From NCBI GenBank assembly GCA_020628865.1, contig JAHDEJ010000016.1, positions 55,350-119,349 on the forward strand: a DNA stretch of 64,000 nt, given 5' to 3'. Each line of letters begins with the position of its first letter. The stretch's first letter is position 1. Made by a program: the position numbers and the translations under genes. Shown here in pieces: positions 19,007 to 29,051 of this stretch. The notes beneath the pieces are model-generated. The model was given only the letters and a program-made list of their open reading frames with translations, was not told the DNA's origin and ran no database searches. The DNA comes from Acidimicrobiales bacterium (GTDB lineage Bacteria > Actinomycetota > Acidimicrobiia > Acidimicrobiales > SHLQ01).

Positions 19007-21193
19007 TCAGCCGGCGGTGCGAACCTGGTTCCGGCCGCCGTGTTTGGCCTCGTACAGGGCGCCGTCTGCTCGTTCGATGAGGTCGTCGAGCGGCTGGTCG
19101 GAGGTGTCGGCGACACCGACCGAGATGGTGACTCGGCCGGATGGCTGATTCTCGCCGCCGGGGATGTCCAGTGCTTCGACGGTGGCCCGGGCTCGTTCGG
19201 CGACGGTGACGGCGTCGTCGGTGGTCGTGGCCGGGAGGAGGATGCAGAACTCCTCGCCTCCGTATCGATAGACCACGTCGCCGGGGCGCACGCTGTCGGA
19301 CAGTGCGTTGGCCACCTGGCGGAGGGCCTCGTCGCCGGCGGCGTGACCGTTGACGTCGTTGAAGTTCTTGAAGTGGTCGACGTCGACCATGACGTAGGCG
19401 ACCTGGTCGTCGTCGGTGAGTTCGGCCATGTCGCGGTCGAGGCGGCGGCGGTTCTTCAGGCCGGTCATGGGCTCGACGTCCACAAGCGCCGTTGCGGTGT
19501 CGTGGGCGGCCGCGGCGTTGAGCGCCGAGCCGACCAGTGGGGCGAGCATCTCGAGTGCCTCGAGTTCCTGGCGATCGAACGGCCGCGAGGGGATGCGGAC
19601 GACCATGATCGAACCGGCCACGGTGCCGTCGATCACGATCGAGACGGCGGCCATGGCGACCGGCACCTCGACGAGTACCGGTTCGTCGGTGGCGATCATG
19701 GCGACGGATCGGCCGGTTTCGACGACCCGCCGGAGCGAGCCTTCGTGTGCGAGTTCGGGCTGGAAGAAGTGATCGGGTTCGCTGCCGACGGTTTCGAGGT
19801 TCTCGCCGTTGCGCATGACGACGATGCCGCCCTCGGCATCGATGAGGCGACGTGTCTCGCCGAGCGCGATCGCGACGATCTCTGCGGAGTCGAGCGATGC
19901 GGTCATCCGTCGGCTGGCGTCGAGGAGGTCGTCGACCGACACGATCTCGTTGCCGTTGCCCGTGTCGACCGTGGATGCCGTCGACCGGCGACGGAGGAGG
20001 GCGATGAGTGCGGCTGCGGCGAGCGCGATGGCCGTGCAGATGCCGATCCAGAGACCGGTCGTGGAACCGGTCGACTCGGCCGGTGGTTCGGCCGGCGCCG
20101 GTGCGGCGGCGACGACGGGTGCTTCGGTCGTTGCGACAACCGTGGTGGTGGTCGTCGTGGTCGTGGGCGCGGCCGTGGTGGTGCTTGCGACCACCGGCTC
20201 GGCTGGAGCCGCATACAGAACCGAGATGCCGAGGACTTCGGTGATGTCGGCCTCGAGGTCGCGGCCGGCTTCGGGTCCGGTGCCGCCGCGTACGGAGAGG
20301 TCGGCGATGGCGGAGAAGAGCTGGGCGGCCTCGAAGAGGGCGGTGTCCCCGTTGTTCAGCGAGTCGATGGCTTCCGGAGTGAGCACGTCTTCGAGCGCTC
20401 GAAGCGATGGGCTGACGGCCACGCCGGCGCCTTCGAGTTGGGCGATGTAGAGCGGCAGGTCGGCGGCGAATCGCTCGACTTCGTCCCGATAGCCCTCTTC
20501 GGTGAGTCCATCGGCCGGCACGTCCTCGCGGACCTGTCGAAGTGCGGAGGTGAGCGTCGGGTCGGGCGTGCGCTGGAACGCGCCGAGTTCCGCCAGCGCA
20601 TCGACGACGAAGAGGAGGCGGTTGGCCGCGATGACGGGCACGTCTTCGGCCGGCACTTCGGTGGGCGGCAGGTCATCGGTGGTGTCGCTACGGGTGGCGA
20701 CGGCGGCTGCCTGCGGAGGAGGGTCGGTGAATGCGAGGGCCTGGGGTGCAGCCGGCTCCGGTTGGAACTCGGGAAGGTCGCAGATCGGGTCTGGCACCGT
20801 GGCGCAGTACTCGGCGAAGTCGGCCGGCGGCTCACCAAGACAGGTTGGGTCGATGTACGGGTCGCAGAACAGCGGGTCTCCCGGGCCACCGACGACGACC
20901 GCGTCGAAGAACGGGTCCTCGACGAACTCTGGTGCACAGGTCGGATCGAGATAGGGGTCGCAGAAGAACGGATCCTCGATGAACTCCGGCGCGCACGTGG
21001 GATCGAGATAGGGGTCGCAGAAGAACGGGTCCTCCGGGAACGGTTCGTCGAGCGGCGGGAGGTCGTCGAACGAATCGCAGATCTCGATGGCGGGGTCGCA
21101 GGGCACCTGTGCGGCCGCAACTGGCGTCGCCAGGGTTGCGACGAACGCGAGAGACAGCAGCGCGGCGAGCAGGTATCGCGGGGAAGACATCAC
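19007..21193 (-). CDS. membrane-anchored diguanylate cyclase: secretory N-terminus, Cys/Asp/Pro repeats, TM, GAF-like, GGDEF
   Basis: PFFCDPYLDPTCAPEF repeats; TM LWIGICTAIALAAAALIALL; YRYGGEEFCILLPA. Confidence 0.9.
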   Translation of the reverse strand: MMSSPRYLLAALLSLAFVATLATPVAAAQVPCDPAIEICDSFDDLPPLDEPFPEDPFFCDPYLDPTCAPEFIEDPFFCDPYLDPTCAPEFVEDPFFDAVVVGGPGDPLFCDPYIDPTCLGEPPADFAEYCATVPDPICDLPEFQPEPAAPQALAFTDPPPQAAAVATRSDTTDDLPPTEVPAEDVPVIAANRLLFVVDALAELGAFQRTPDPTLTSALRQVREDVPADGLTEEGYRDEVERFAADLPLYIAQLEGAGVAVSPSLRALEDVLTPEAIDSLNNGDTALFEAAQLFSAIADLSVRGGTGPEAGRDLEADITEVLGISVLYAAPAEPVVASTTTAAPTTTTTTTTVVATTEAPVVAAAPAPAEPPAESTGSTTGLWIGICTAIALAAAALIALLRRRSTASTVDTGNGNEIVSVDDLLDASRRMTASLDSAEIVAIALGETRRLIDAEGGIVVMRNGENLETVGSEPDHFFQPELAHEGSLRRVVETGRSVAMIATDEPVLVEVPVAMAAVSIVIDGTVAGSIMVVRIPSRPFDRQELEALEMLAPLVGSALNAAAAHDTATALVDVEPMTGLKNRRRLDRDMAELTDDDQVAYVMVDVDHFKNFNDVNGHAAGDEALRQVANALSDSVRPGDVVYRYGGEEFCILLPATTTDDAVTVAERARATVEALDIPGGENQPSGRVTISVGVADTSDQPLDDLIERADGALYEAKHGGRNQVRTAG

Positions 21194-21259
21194 CCTTGTT
21201 TGATCGGTGTTCGGGCGGGTGAATTTACCCAGTCTTGTTGTGGGGTCTTCAGCGAATCT

Positions 21260-22177
21260 TCAGCTGGGAGCGGAGAGCGCGAAATCCAGCCCGGCCCGCA
21301 CCGCTGCGACCTGTGCCGCGTTGCAGATTTCGGGGGTGGCGTTGGGGCTGTCCGGGTAGACCTCTGTGGTCGTCGTGAATCGGGCGCCGGTGATTCCGGC
21401 GCACAGGCCGAGTTCGACGTTGGGATAGTTGATGACCCCGGGCTGGGTCACGTCGGCGCCGATGATCTGGCCGTGCTCGTCCGCCGGAGCGATGTGGGTC
21501 ACTTCGGCAACGCCGGCGATCACGGCCGCTTGGAACTCGGGTTGTGGGTTGAGCGAGTCGCCGACGGTGTAGAAGCCGTCGGGAATGAGGCCGGGTTCGG
21601 ACGGCTTGCCGTCGCGTGCTGCGACCGCCGGCCGAAACTCGTCCTCGTCGCTGTCGGTCGTCTCGTGGAGGTCCATGTGCAGGAGGAACTGCACACCGAG
21701 AAGATCGAGGAGTTGCAGGAGCGCGGCGGCTTCCTCCGACGGACTGTTGGCGTGGAAGGACCGGTTCGGGTCGAGGCAGTTCGGGTTCCACCGGTTGATG
21801 ACCTCGTAGCCCCATGGGCTGACGCACGGGGCGACCACGAGGTTGAGCTGTTCCCGGTACTCGCCGGCGGTGTCGGCCATGAAGGTCAGTGCGCCGTGTA
21901 CGCCGCTTGTTTCGTAGCCGTGGACGCCACCGGTGATGAGCGCCCAGGGGGCGTCGACGTTGGTCGACCGTTGGGTGCAGACGTAGAGCGGGTACCGCTG
22001 TTGGTCCAGCGGGAGCGCCCCGTACTGCGCCACCTCGAACGATTCGGGCAGCGATTCGATGCGCTGCACGACCTCCGCCTGGTAGCTCCGCTCGATGGTG
22101 CGGGTCTCGAACCACTCCCGTTTCTCCGTGTCTGTCCACGGTTCGCCGGGGGTGCCGATCGGATAGAAGCGCTCCAT
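21260..22177 (-). CDS. M14-family zinc carboxypeptidase-like / succinylglutamate desuccinylase-like protein
   Basis: WALITGGVHGYETSGVHGALTFM (HxxE), NPNCLDPNRSFHANS, FLLHMDLHETTDSDE. Confidence 0.8.
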   Translation of the reverse strand: MERFYPIGTPGEPWTDTEKREWFETRTIERSYQAEVVQRIESLPESFEVAQYGALPLDQQRYPLYVCTQRSTNVDAPWALITGGVHGYETSGVHGALTFMADTAGEYREQLNLVVAPCVSPWGYEVINRWNPNCLDPNRSFHANSPSEEAAALLQLLDLLGVQFLLHMDLHETTDSDEDEFRPAVAARDGKPSEPGLIPDGFYTVGDSLNPQPEFQAAVIAGVAEVTHIAPADEHGQIIGADVTQPGVINYPNVELGLCAGITGARFTTTTEVYPDSPNATPEICNAAQVAAVRAGLDFALSAPS

Positions 22178-22215
22178 CGGAGCGAAGCTACCAGCGCGGT
22201 GGTCGGTCGACGGCC

Positions 22216-22734
22216 TCAGACCAGTTCGATGGCGACCGGCACGCTGCGTCCGAGCGTGTGGCCGACCGGCGAGGTGCCGACGACCTTGTCGTGCAGCTCG
22301 GCGAGCTGGGCTTCGGTGGCGTCGCTCTTGAGGGTGACGTTGGCCCGGATGGACTCGAAACCGGCGTTGCCTTCGGGGTTCAGGCCGAGGAAGGTGTGGA
22401 GGTCGAGGTCACCTTCGAGTTCCACTTCGAGCTGCTCGACTTCGATGCCGGCGGCCGTTGCGTTCGCGGCGTAGCCGACGACGAGGCAGTTGCCGAGGGC
22501 GCTGAGCAGCTGCTCGACCGGGTTGGGGGCCGTGTCGGTGCCGCCGAGTGCAGCCGGCTCATCGGATGCGATCGGATCGAAGTCGCGGACCGATGCGACG
22601 GAGCGGAAGCCCTCGTCCCAAGCGACCTTCGATGACCAGGTCGTCGAGGCGACGCCGGGTTCTTCGACGATCTTGTTCGCGAGTCCGGCGACGGCTTGGA
22701 TGTCGACGGCGTTGATGGTGGTCGTGGTGGTCAT
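22216..22734 (-). CDS. OsmC family protein
   Basis: PNPVEQLLSALGNCLVVGYAANATAAGIEVEQLEVELEGDLDLHTFLGL. Confidence 0.9.
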   Translation of the reverse strand: MTTTTTINAVDIQAVAGLANKIVEEPGVASTTWSSKVAWDEGFRSVASVRDFDPIASDEPAALGGTDTAPNPVEQLLSALGNCLVVGYAANATAAGIEVEQLEVELEGDLDLHTFLGLNPEGNAGFESIRANVTLKSDATEAQLAELHDKVVGTSPVGHTLGRSVPVAIELV

Positions 22735-22875
22735 GATGTCGTCTCCTCATTGGTGTGGACGAGAAGACGAACCGTAGGCACCACCCAACGGCGACCAGAC
22801 AATTTCGCACGAAAGTATGGCGACTTTCTGCAACGCTCATCCGGACATTCGATTCACCGCACGAGCCCCCAAACC

Positions 22876-22974
22876 GGGTGAAGGGGTCGCGTCTCACCTT
22901 CACCCAACCGGGTGAAAGGGTCGCGTCTCACTTTCACCCGAACGGGTGAAGGGGTCGCGTCTCACTTTCACCCG
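22876..22974. repeat. three tandem copies of a 34-bp unit, each with GGGTGAA/TTCACCC inverted ends
   Basis: GGGTGAAGGGGTCGCGTCTCACCTTCACCC-AACC repeated with starts at 22876, 22910, 22944. Confidence 0.92.
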
Positions 22975-22993
22975 ACGGTTCTGCGGAACCGCC

Positions 22994-24178
22994 TCAGCCG
23001 CTCATGGCCATCGCCGCATACATGGCGACGCCACGGTGCAGGACCGACTCGTTGAGCACCATCTGATTGGAGTGCAGGGCGGCAGCGGCCCGCGGGTCAT
23101 CCACCCCGTCGGGACACGCGCCGAGACTCATGATCGCCCCGGGCACCTGTTGGAGGACGTAGGCGAAGTCTTCCGCGGCCATGTCCGGGTTTGGCGCGGC
23201 AATGTAGTTGCCGCCGCCGAGCGTCTCGTCGGCCATCCGCCGCACCAGGTCGACCATCGCTGGGTCGTTCACGGTGACCGGGTAGCCCTTGACGATGTCG
23301 ACCGAGCAACTGCAGCCGTGGGTCTCGGCGACGCCGCTGGCGACCCGGCCGATGCTCTCGTGCACCTGTGTGCGGGTCTGCTCGCTGAACGCGCGGATCG
23401 TGCCTTCCATGGTCGCCGTCTCCGGGATGATGTTGTTCGTCGTGCCGCCGTGGATGTGGGCAATGGTGACGACGGCGGGATCGAAGGCGGCGACCTCGCG
23501 GGTAAGCATCGTGTGGAATGCGCCGACCATCGCCGCAGCAGCGGTGATGGGGTCGCGGGCGAAGTGTGGGCTCGCTGCATGGCCGCCTTTGCCGGTGACC
23601 TCGACGTGCAGCTCGTCGCTGCTGGCGAACATGGGGCCGCCTCGACAGAGGATCGAGCCGGCGGTCTGGTTGGTGTCGACGTGGACGGCGAAGGCACGAT
23701 CGACACCGTCGAGAAGCCCTTCCTCGATCATGTAGCGAGCGCCGTGGTGTCCTTCTTCGCCGGGCTGGAACATGAAGCGGATCCGCCCACGGAGCTCGGC
23801 CCGATTCTCGGAGAGCAACCGAGCAGCGCCGGCGAGCATGGCGACGTGCGAGTCGTGGCCGCACGCATGCATGTGGCCCTCGAGCTTCGACGCAAACGGT
23901 TCGTCGGTGTCTTCGGTGAGGGGCAGTGCGTCCATGTCGCCGCGCAGCAGGATCGTCGGACCGTCGCGGCCGGTGTCGAGGTCGGCGACCACCGAGGTGG
24001 TGCTCTCCCCCAGGGTGACGTCGAGCCCCAGCCCGGTGAGCGACTCGAGGATGCGCTGTTGGGTTCGCGGAAGTTGGAGCCCCAGCTCGGGGTCAGCGTG
24101 GATCTCGCGGCGAAGTTCGATGACGTCCGGATCGACGGATCGGGCCGCAACGACGAGGTCGGACTCGGGTGCGCTCAT
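22994..24178 (-). CDS. M20 family amidohydrolase/peptidase
   Basis: ELRREIHADPELGLQLPRTQQRI; HACGHDSHVAMLAGAARLL; MFQPGEEGHHGARYMIEEGLLD. Confidence 0.93.
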   Translation of the reverse strand: MSAPESDLVVAARSVDPDVIELRREIHADPELGLQLPRTQQRILESLTGLGLDVTLGESTTSVVADLDTGRDGPTILLRGDMDALPLTEDTDEPFASKLEGHMHACGHDSHVAMLAGAARLLSENRAELRGRIRFMFQPGEEGHHGARYMIEEGLLDGVDRAFAVHVDTNQTAGSILCRGGPMFASSDELHVEVTGKGGHAASPHFARDPITAAAAMVGAFHTMLTREVAAFDPAVVTIAHIHGGTTNNIIPETATMEGTIRAFSEQTRTQVHESIGRVASGVAETHGCSCSVDIVKGYPVTVNDPAMVDLVRRMADETLGGGNYIAAPNPDMAAEDFAYVLQQVPGAIMSLGACPDGVDDPRAAAALHSNQMVLNESVLHRGVAMYAAMAMSG

Positions 24179-24236
24179 GAGCGCACCGTACTTTCTTCTT
24201 GCAACTGACGTCGCGTGAGGTCGTACGGTCGTCGGT

Positions 24237-25025
24237 ATGGACGACAACGGCGATCTGGTTCGGGTGGGAGATCTGGCTGCGGCGACGGGCCTCACGGTTC
24301 GGGCGCTTCACCACTACGAGGCGATCGGCCTGCTGGAGCCCACGGAGCGAACGACCGCCGGGCATCGCTTGTACGGCACGGCAGCGGTGGAGCGGTTGTA
24401 TCGGATCGGCCTGCTGCAGCGGTATGGGTTGTCGCTGGATCAGATTCGGCACTCACTCGACGACCCCGAGTGGGATCTTGCGGCCCTGCTCGCCCGCCAC
24501 CTCACGGAGATCGATGCCGAGTTGGACGAGCGGCGGCGCCTTCGTTCCGGGCTGGCCGCAACGTTGGCCGCGCTCGACGCCGATCGCAGTCCGCGCAATG
24601 ACCTGATGAACCTGTTGGAGGAAATGATGAACGCGAACCAGGTGAACGAGAGGATCTCGATCCTCGTGTACAAGGACCTCGAGGCAGCGCACCGGTTCCT
24701 CGTCGAGGTGTTCGGTTTCACGCCGGGCGAGGTGATGACCGACCCGAGCGGCACGGTGGTGCACGCCGAAGTCTCGGCCGGGGACGGAATGATCTGGCTC
24801 CACAACGAGAGCAGCGAGTTCGGGCTCGCTTCACCAGCATCACTGGGGGCAGCGTCGGCGACAATGGCGATCATGGTCGACGACGTGGACGAGCACCATC
24901 GGCTCGTCGCCGAACGCGGCGCCGAGATCGTCTACCCGCCGGTTGATCAGCCCTACGGCTACCGCGAGTACAGCGCCCGCGACCCCGAAGGCGCCCTCTG
25001 GTCCTTCATGAAGCCCCTCGGCTGA
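24237..25025 (+). CDS. MerR-family regulator fused to C-terminal VOC (glyoxalase) domain
   Basis: LVRVGDLAAATGLTVRALHHYEAIGLLEPTERTTAGHRLYG (MerR HTH) followed by ISILVYKDLEAAHRFLVEVFGFTPGEV...YSARDPEGALWSFMKPLG. Confidence 0.88.
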   Translation: MDDNGDLVRVGDLAAATGLTVRALHHYEAIGLLEPTERTTAGHRLYGTAAVERLYRIGLLQRYGLSLDQIRHSLDDPEWDLAALLARHLTEIDAELDERRRLRSGLAATLAALDADRSPRNDLMNLLEEMMNANQVNERISILVYKDLEAAHRFLVEVFGFTPGEVMTDPSGTVVHAEVSAGDGMIWLHNESSEFGLASPASLGAASATMAIMVDDVDEHHRLVAERGAEIVYPPVDQPYGYREYSARDPEGALWSFMKPLG

Positions 25026-25061
25026 GAGCGCCGCATCTCGCCACCACCCGAACGGGCTGGC

Positions 25062-25238
25062 TCAGAACGCCATTCCGCGGCGGACGCGTTCCTTCTCGAT
25101 CGCGGCTGCCATCTCGTCGGATCGATCCGACTCGCGTCGGGTCCGTTCGTACCCGGCGAGCGAGATGCTTCGTTCGGGCGAGGTCGGCCGGGCCGCATCC
25201 CGGACCGTGCGTTTCCACCAGTTCCGTAGACGTGTCAT
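25062..25238 (-). CDS. hypothetical small protein (58 aa)
   Basis: Minus-strand ORF from ATG at 25238, ending ...RGMAF*; coding-like but short. Confidence 0.45.
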   Translation of the reverse strand: MTRLRNWWKRTVRDAARPTSPERSISLAGYERTRRESDRSDEMAAAIEKERVRRGMAF

Positions 25239-25290
25239 AGAGGGAACCTACTGACAGCAGCGTCGGCGCGAACCGAGCTATCGTCCGCGT

Positions 25291-25812
25291 GTGATCGTCT
25301 GGCTCAACGGCACCTTCGGCGTGGGAAAGACCACCACAGCGAACGCCCTGCTCGACGCGTCCGACGACTGGCGCATGTTCGATCCCGAACACGTGGGCTA
25401 CCTCGTGGCTGGCAATCTCCGGGACCTCGACTTCGACGACTTCCAGGAGCTGCAGCCTTGGCGGACCCTCGTGCCTGTCGTTGCGGCGGAGTTGTTCCGG
25501 TTCACCAACCCGCCGGTGATGGTCGCAGTGCAGACCGTCCTCGTCGAAGATCACTGGCACGAGTTGATGGCCGGGTTCGCAGCGCAGCAGTTGCGGGTCG
25601 CCCACGTACTGCTCCACTCCGAGGAATCGGAGCTCCGCCGCCGGATCGAGATGGATGAGAACGAGCCGGGCGCCCGCGACTGGCGTGTCGACCATCTCGC
25701 CCGATACGAGTCAGCGCGGTCGTGGTTGACGGCGGCAGCTGACCTTCAGATCGACACCACCGAGGTACCGCCCGAAGAGGTCGCCAGCTCGATCATCGAC
25801 ACCTTCACCTGA
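25291..25812 (+). CDS. P-loop ATPase/kinase-like protein (TmrB-like)
   Basis: MIVWLNGTFGVGKTTTANALLD Walker A; HVLLHSEESELRRRI; GTG start. Confidence 0.75.
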   Translation: MIVWLNGTFGVGKTTTANALLDASDDWRMFDPEHVGYLVAGNLRDLDFDDFQELQPWRTLVPVVAAELFRFTNPPVMVAVQTVLVEDHWHELMAGFAAQQLRVAHVLLHSEESELRRRIEMDENEPGARDWRVDHLARYESARSWLTAAADLQIDTTEVPPEEVASSIIDTFT

Positions 25813-25864
25813 CCTGACGACGGATCTTCGTCCGAACAGCGCGTCGGTCCGCGAGACTGGATCC

Positions 25865-26257
25865 GTGACCTCCCGTAGCGACCGGCCGTTGCCGGCGAAC
25901 CAGCGCCCTGTCGACAACACTCCGATCCACACGGCCGATCTACCACCGCTTCCAACGGCGACATACAACATTCCGGCGACAGCTTGGATCGAGGCGCCGG
26001 CGGAGCTTCTTGAAGCCGGAAGCGACATCGGACAAACCGACATCATGTACAAGCGACGGATCGGATCTTGGCTGCTATGGCGTGCCGGGCCGGCGAGCAA
26101 GGCGAACTCCCGCTACGTCGCCATCCATGCAGACGACCTTGGCGACGTCCACACCTTCCGCCTGTTCCCCGATCGGAGCGGTTCAGGCTTCGGCCCGAGC
26201 GGCACGGAACACACCCGCTTCCGAACATGGAAGGAAGAGCTCAACGAGACGCCCTAG
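25865..26257 (+). CDS. hypothetical protein
   Basis: 130 aa GTG-start ORF in intergenic space, same strand as neighbours. Confidence 0.5.
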   Translation: MTSRSDRPLPANQRPVDNTPIHTADLPPLPTATYNIPATAWIEAPAELLEAGSDIGQTDIMYKRRIGSWLLWRAGPASKANSRYVAIHADDLGDVHTFRLFPDRSGSGFGPSGTEHTRFRTWKEELNETP

Positions 26258-26325
26258 GCGCCGGCAACTCAATTGGCGGAGTCCGTCGCCGAACTTGATT
26301 GTGGCGGCGAGAGAACGGAAGACAG

Positions 26326-28020
26326 ATGGCACGGTCGATTCGTCGAGGCGGTATGGCAGCAGTCATCTTGGCGGCGAGCAGCGTCTTCGCCGCTGAGGCT
26401 GCAGCTCAGGTTGATGGCCAGGTCACCGCATGTGGGGTCGCTCCACTCGGGTACAACGTCATCGAGTCGAACGAAGCCCTCATTGAGGGAACCTCCGGAG
26501 ACGATTTCATCTGCGCCGGCGATGGCGCCAATCGGATCCTCGGGCTGGCTGGTGACGACGTCATCTTTGCGAGTGGCGGCGATGACTTCGTTTCAGGCGG
26601 CGATGGTGACGACGTGATCGATGCCGGCACCGAGAGCGACACGGTGCATGGCGACGACGGCCGAGATCACATTGATGGCGGTCGCCATCCAGACACGCTG
26701 TTTGGAGGACCGGGGGCGGACACGATCTTCGGCGGCGGCGGTAAGGACCGCATCCGTGGTGACCGTGGCGCCGACATCATCGACGGAGAACAGGGCCGGG
26801 ACAAGATCTGGGGCGGCGCCGGTTCGGACACGATTCGTGGCGGCCGAACGGGCGATGCGATCCGCGGGAATCAGGGCGACGATGTGATTGCGGGAGGCCA
26901 CGGGCGGGACCGCGTGTTCGCTGGCCCCGGTTACGACCGGTGCTCTGGCGATCGGGAGGTCGACTGTGAGGACATCATCCGGGACCTGGGGATCAAGACC
27001 GTGGACCGCGACACCGTTCGCATTGCGCATCGCGCCGAGGACCGGACGCAGAACACCGACTTTTTCACCGAGAACGCAACCGCCACCATCTACCTCTGGG
27101 ACAGTCCCGAAATGGAGGAACTGCTGTGGAGCGCACAAGTTCCAACTGATCGCTTCGGCCGGTTCGGGTACTCCAGCCTCACGCCGTTTCCCGTCGGGTC
27201 GTTTCTCGAGGTGAGCGATGACGCCTCCGGGCAGCATGTTGGCCTCGATATCACGCTCGACGTCAGTCACTTCGGCGGTCCGCCAGACACGATCGGTGGC
27301 GTGACGTCGATTCAGGCGTACATCACGCTCAACGCGGAACCAAACACTGCGTTCTCCGAGATGAGCAGCGCGATCCGGCCGCTGAGCAATTCGGTTGCTC
27401 ACCATCTTGCCTACATGACCGATGAAAACGGATTCTACGAGGGCACCTTGCGCGTCTTCCGAACTGCCGAGACCAGGACTGTCATCACCGTCAAGCGATC
27501 CGACTCGGTACTCGAGACCTACGACCTCTCCAATGACCGTCCCAATCTGTGGATCTCGCAGTACGCGGTTGGCGCCGAGGCGGGTCCGTGGACACCGTTC
27601 GGACTCATCGAGGTGACCCGTGATGGGCAGCTCGTCACGTCGTCTGTGCAAGCCGACTACCGCGGCCGATTCGGCTTTGGTTTCGACATACCGCTCGGCG
27701 CCGGAAGCACGATCACCGTCCGCGACCTCTCCAATGGGCATCTTGAGACGGTTGAGTACGACGCTGAATTCGAGATCGTTCGGGCCAACGCAGACGTCGC
27801 GTTCGCGGAAGGGTCGCTGTGGGCTGGGCATGGCGCGACCGATGACTTCTTGGCGCCGGCGCAGCTACTCGATCATCGTGGGAAGTCGCACGACAGCGAC
27901 TGGCGATACCGGGCGGATCACGACGACTGGATTTTCAGGTACAGCGACTACCGGCGCATCTATGGTCTGTCCATTTGGGACATCAATGATGACAACCAGG
28001 AGATCCGGTTCTTCTTCTGA
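26326..28020 (+). CDS. secreted calcium-binding (RTX/hemolysin-type repeat) protein
   Basis: Repeated GGDGDDVIDAG / GGPGADTIFGGGGKDRIRGDRGADIIDG nonapeptides; signal-like N-terminus. Confidence 0.85.
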   Translation: MARSIRRGGMAAVILAASSVFAAEAAAQVDGQVTACGVAPLGYNVIESNEALIEGTSGDDFICAGDGANRILGLAGDDVIFASGGDDFVSGGDGDDVIDAGTESDTVHGDDGRDHIDGGRHPDTLFGGPGADTIFGGGGKDRIRGDRGADIIDGEQGRDKIWGGAGSDTIRGGRTGDAIRGNQGDDVIAGGHGRDRVFAGPGYDRCSGDREVDCEDIIRDLGIKTVDRDTVRIAHRAEDRTQNTDFFTENATATIYLWDSPEMEELLWSAQVPTDRFGRFGYSSLTPFPVGSFLEVSDDASGQHVGLDITLDVSHFGGPPDTIGGVTSIQAYITLNAEPNTAFSEMSSAIRPLSNSVAHHLAYMTDENGFYEGTLRVFRTAETRTVITVKRSDSVLETYDLSNDRPNLWISQYAVGAEAGPWTPFGLIEVTRDGQLVTSSVQADYRGRFGFGFDIPLGAGSTITVRDLSNGHLETVEYDAEFEIVRANADVAFAEGSLWAGHGATDDFLAPAQLLDHRGKSHDSDWRYRADHDDWIFRYSDYRRIYGLSIWDINDDNQEIRFFF

Positions 28021-28151
28021 CGAGCACCGTGCCAGCGAAGCGGTGGCGTGCTGAACAGCAGATACCAACGGTTCGGCTGCATACTCCGCACCTGTGTGTA
28101 TCGAACCGCGCGGCCTGACCAGCCGGAAACGCTGTCCGCTACGGTTGGCCG

Positions 28152-29024
28152 ATGCCTCAAGCCATCAATCAGGAAACCGTCCTCGAGTACGAGACCTTCG
28201 GCGATCCGAACAATCCGACCTTGTTGCTCGTCATGGGCTTGGGTGCACAGATGACGGCCTGGCATGCCGATTTCTGTCGACAGCTCGCCGCAGCCAACCT
28301 GCACGTGGTTCGGTTCGACAACCGCGACTGCGGTCTGAGCTCAAAGACGCCGGGCGACGCTCCGGACGTGATGGCGCTGTATGCGGCAGCGAGCACCGGA
28401 CTCCCGATTCCCGAGGTGCCGTATTCGCTGTCGGACATGGCCGGCGACGCGGTAGCCGTACTGGACACGGTCGGCGTGGAGAAGGCGCACGTTGCCGGCG
28501 CCTCGATGGGCGGCATGATCACGCAGCAGATGGCGATCGATCATCCGGATCGCGTCGCAAGCATCATCTCGATCATGTCGACGACCGGCTCGCGCGATGT
28601 CGGCCAGGCGGAGCCGGAGGCGATCGGCGCGTTGCTCACGCCTCCGCCACCGGGGCGAGATGCTGCGATCGCTCGCGATGTCGAGGTGGGCCGCGTCATC
28701 AGCGGACCGCTGTTCAACGAAGAGCTCGCACTGGCGGCAGCGACTGCCTCTCACGACCGGAGCTTCTACCCGGTTGGTGCTGCATTCCAGTTGGCGGCGA
28801 TTGCCGCTGGCGGTGACCGCACCGAAGCGCTTGGCAGCGTGCAGCATCGTGCGCTTGTGATTCACGGCCAGGCAGATCCGTTGATCACTCCGTCGGGCGG
28901 CGAGGCGACGGCGGCGGCGCTTCCGAACTCGACGATGTTGATGCTGGAGGAAATGGGTCATGATCTTCCGGTCCCGCTTTGGGACACGTTCGTGACCGCC
29001 ATCGGAGAACACATCGCCGGCTGA
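28152..29024 (+). CDS. alpha/beta hydrolase
   Basis: LLLVMGLGAQMTAWHADFCRQLAAANLHVVRFDNRDCGLSS; GASMGGMITQ; GHDLPVPLWDTF. Confidence 0.92.
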   Translation: MPQAINQETVLEYETFGDPNNPTLLLVMGLGAQMTAWHADFCRQLAAANLHVVRFDNRDCGLSSKTPGDAPDVMALYAAASTGLPIPEVPYSLSDMAGDAVAVLDTVGVEKAHVAGASMGGMITQQMAIDHPDRVASIISIMSTTGSRDVGQAEPEAIGALLTPPPPGRDAAIARDVEVGRVISGPLFNEELALAAATASHDRSFYPVGAAFQLAAIAAGGDRTEALGSVQHRALVIHGQADPLITPSGGEATAAALPNSTMLMLEEMGHDLPVPLWDTFVTAIGEHIAG

Positions 29025-29051
29025 AGCGGCTGACGCAAGAACGGAGCAACC

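Noticed and set aside
19040-22474. 1144-aa plus-strand ORF
   Set aside because: Antisense to well-supported diguanylate cyclase, M14 and OsmC genes; composition is typical of high-GC shadow ORFs.
22876-22974. CRISPR array
   Set aside because: Only three units with a 34-bp period and essentially no unique spacer; no cas genes nearby.
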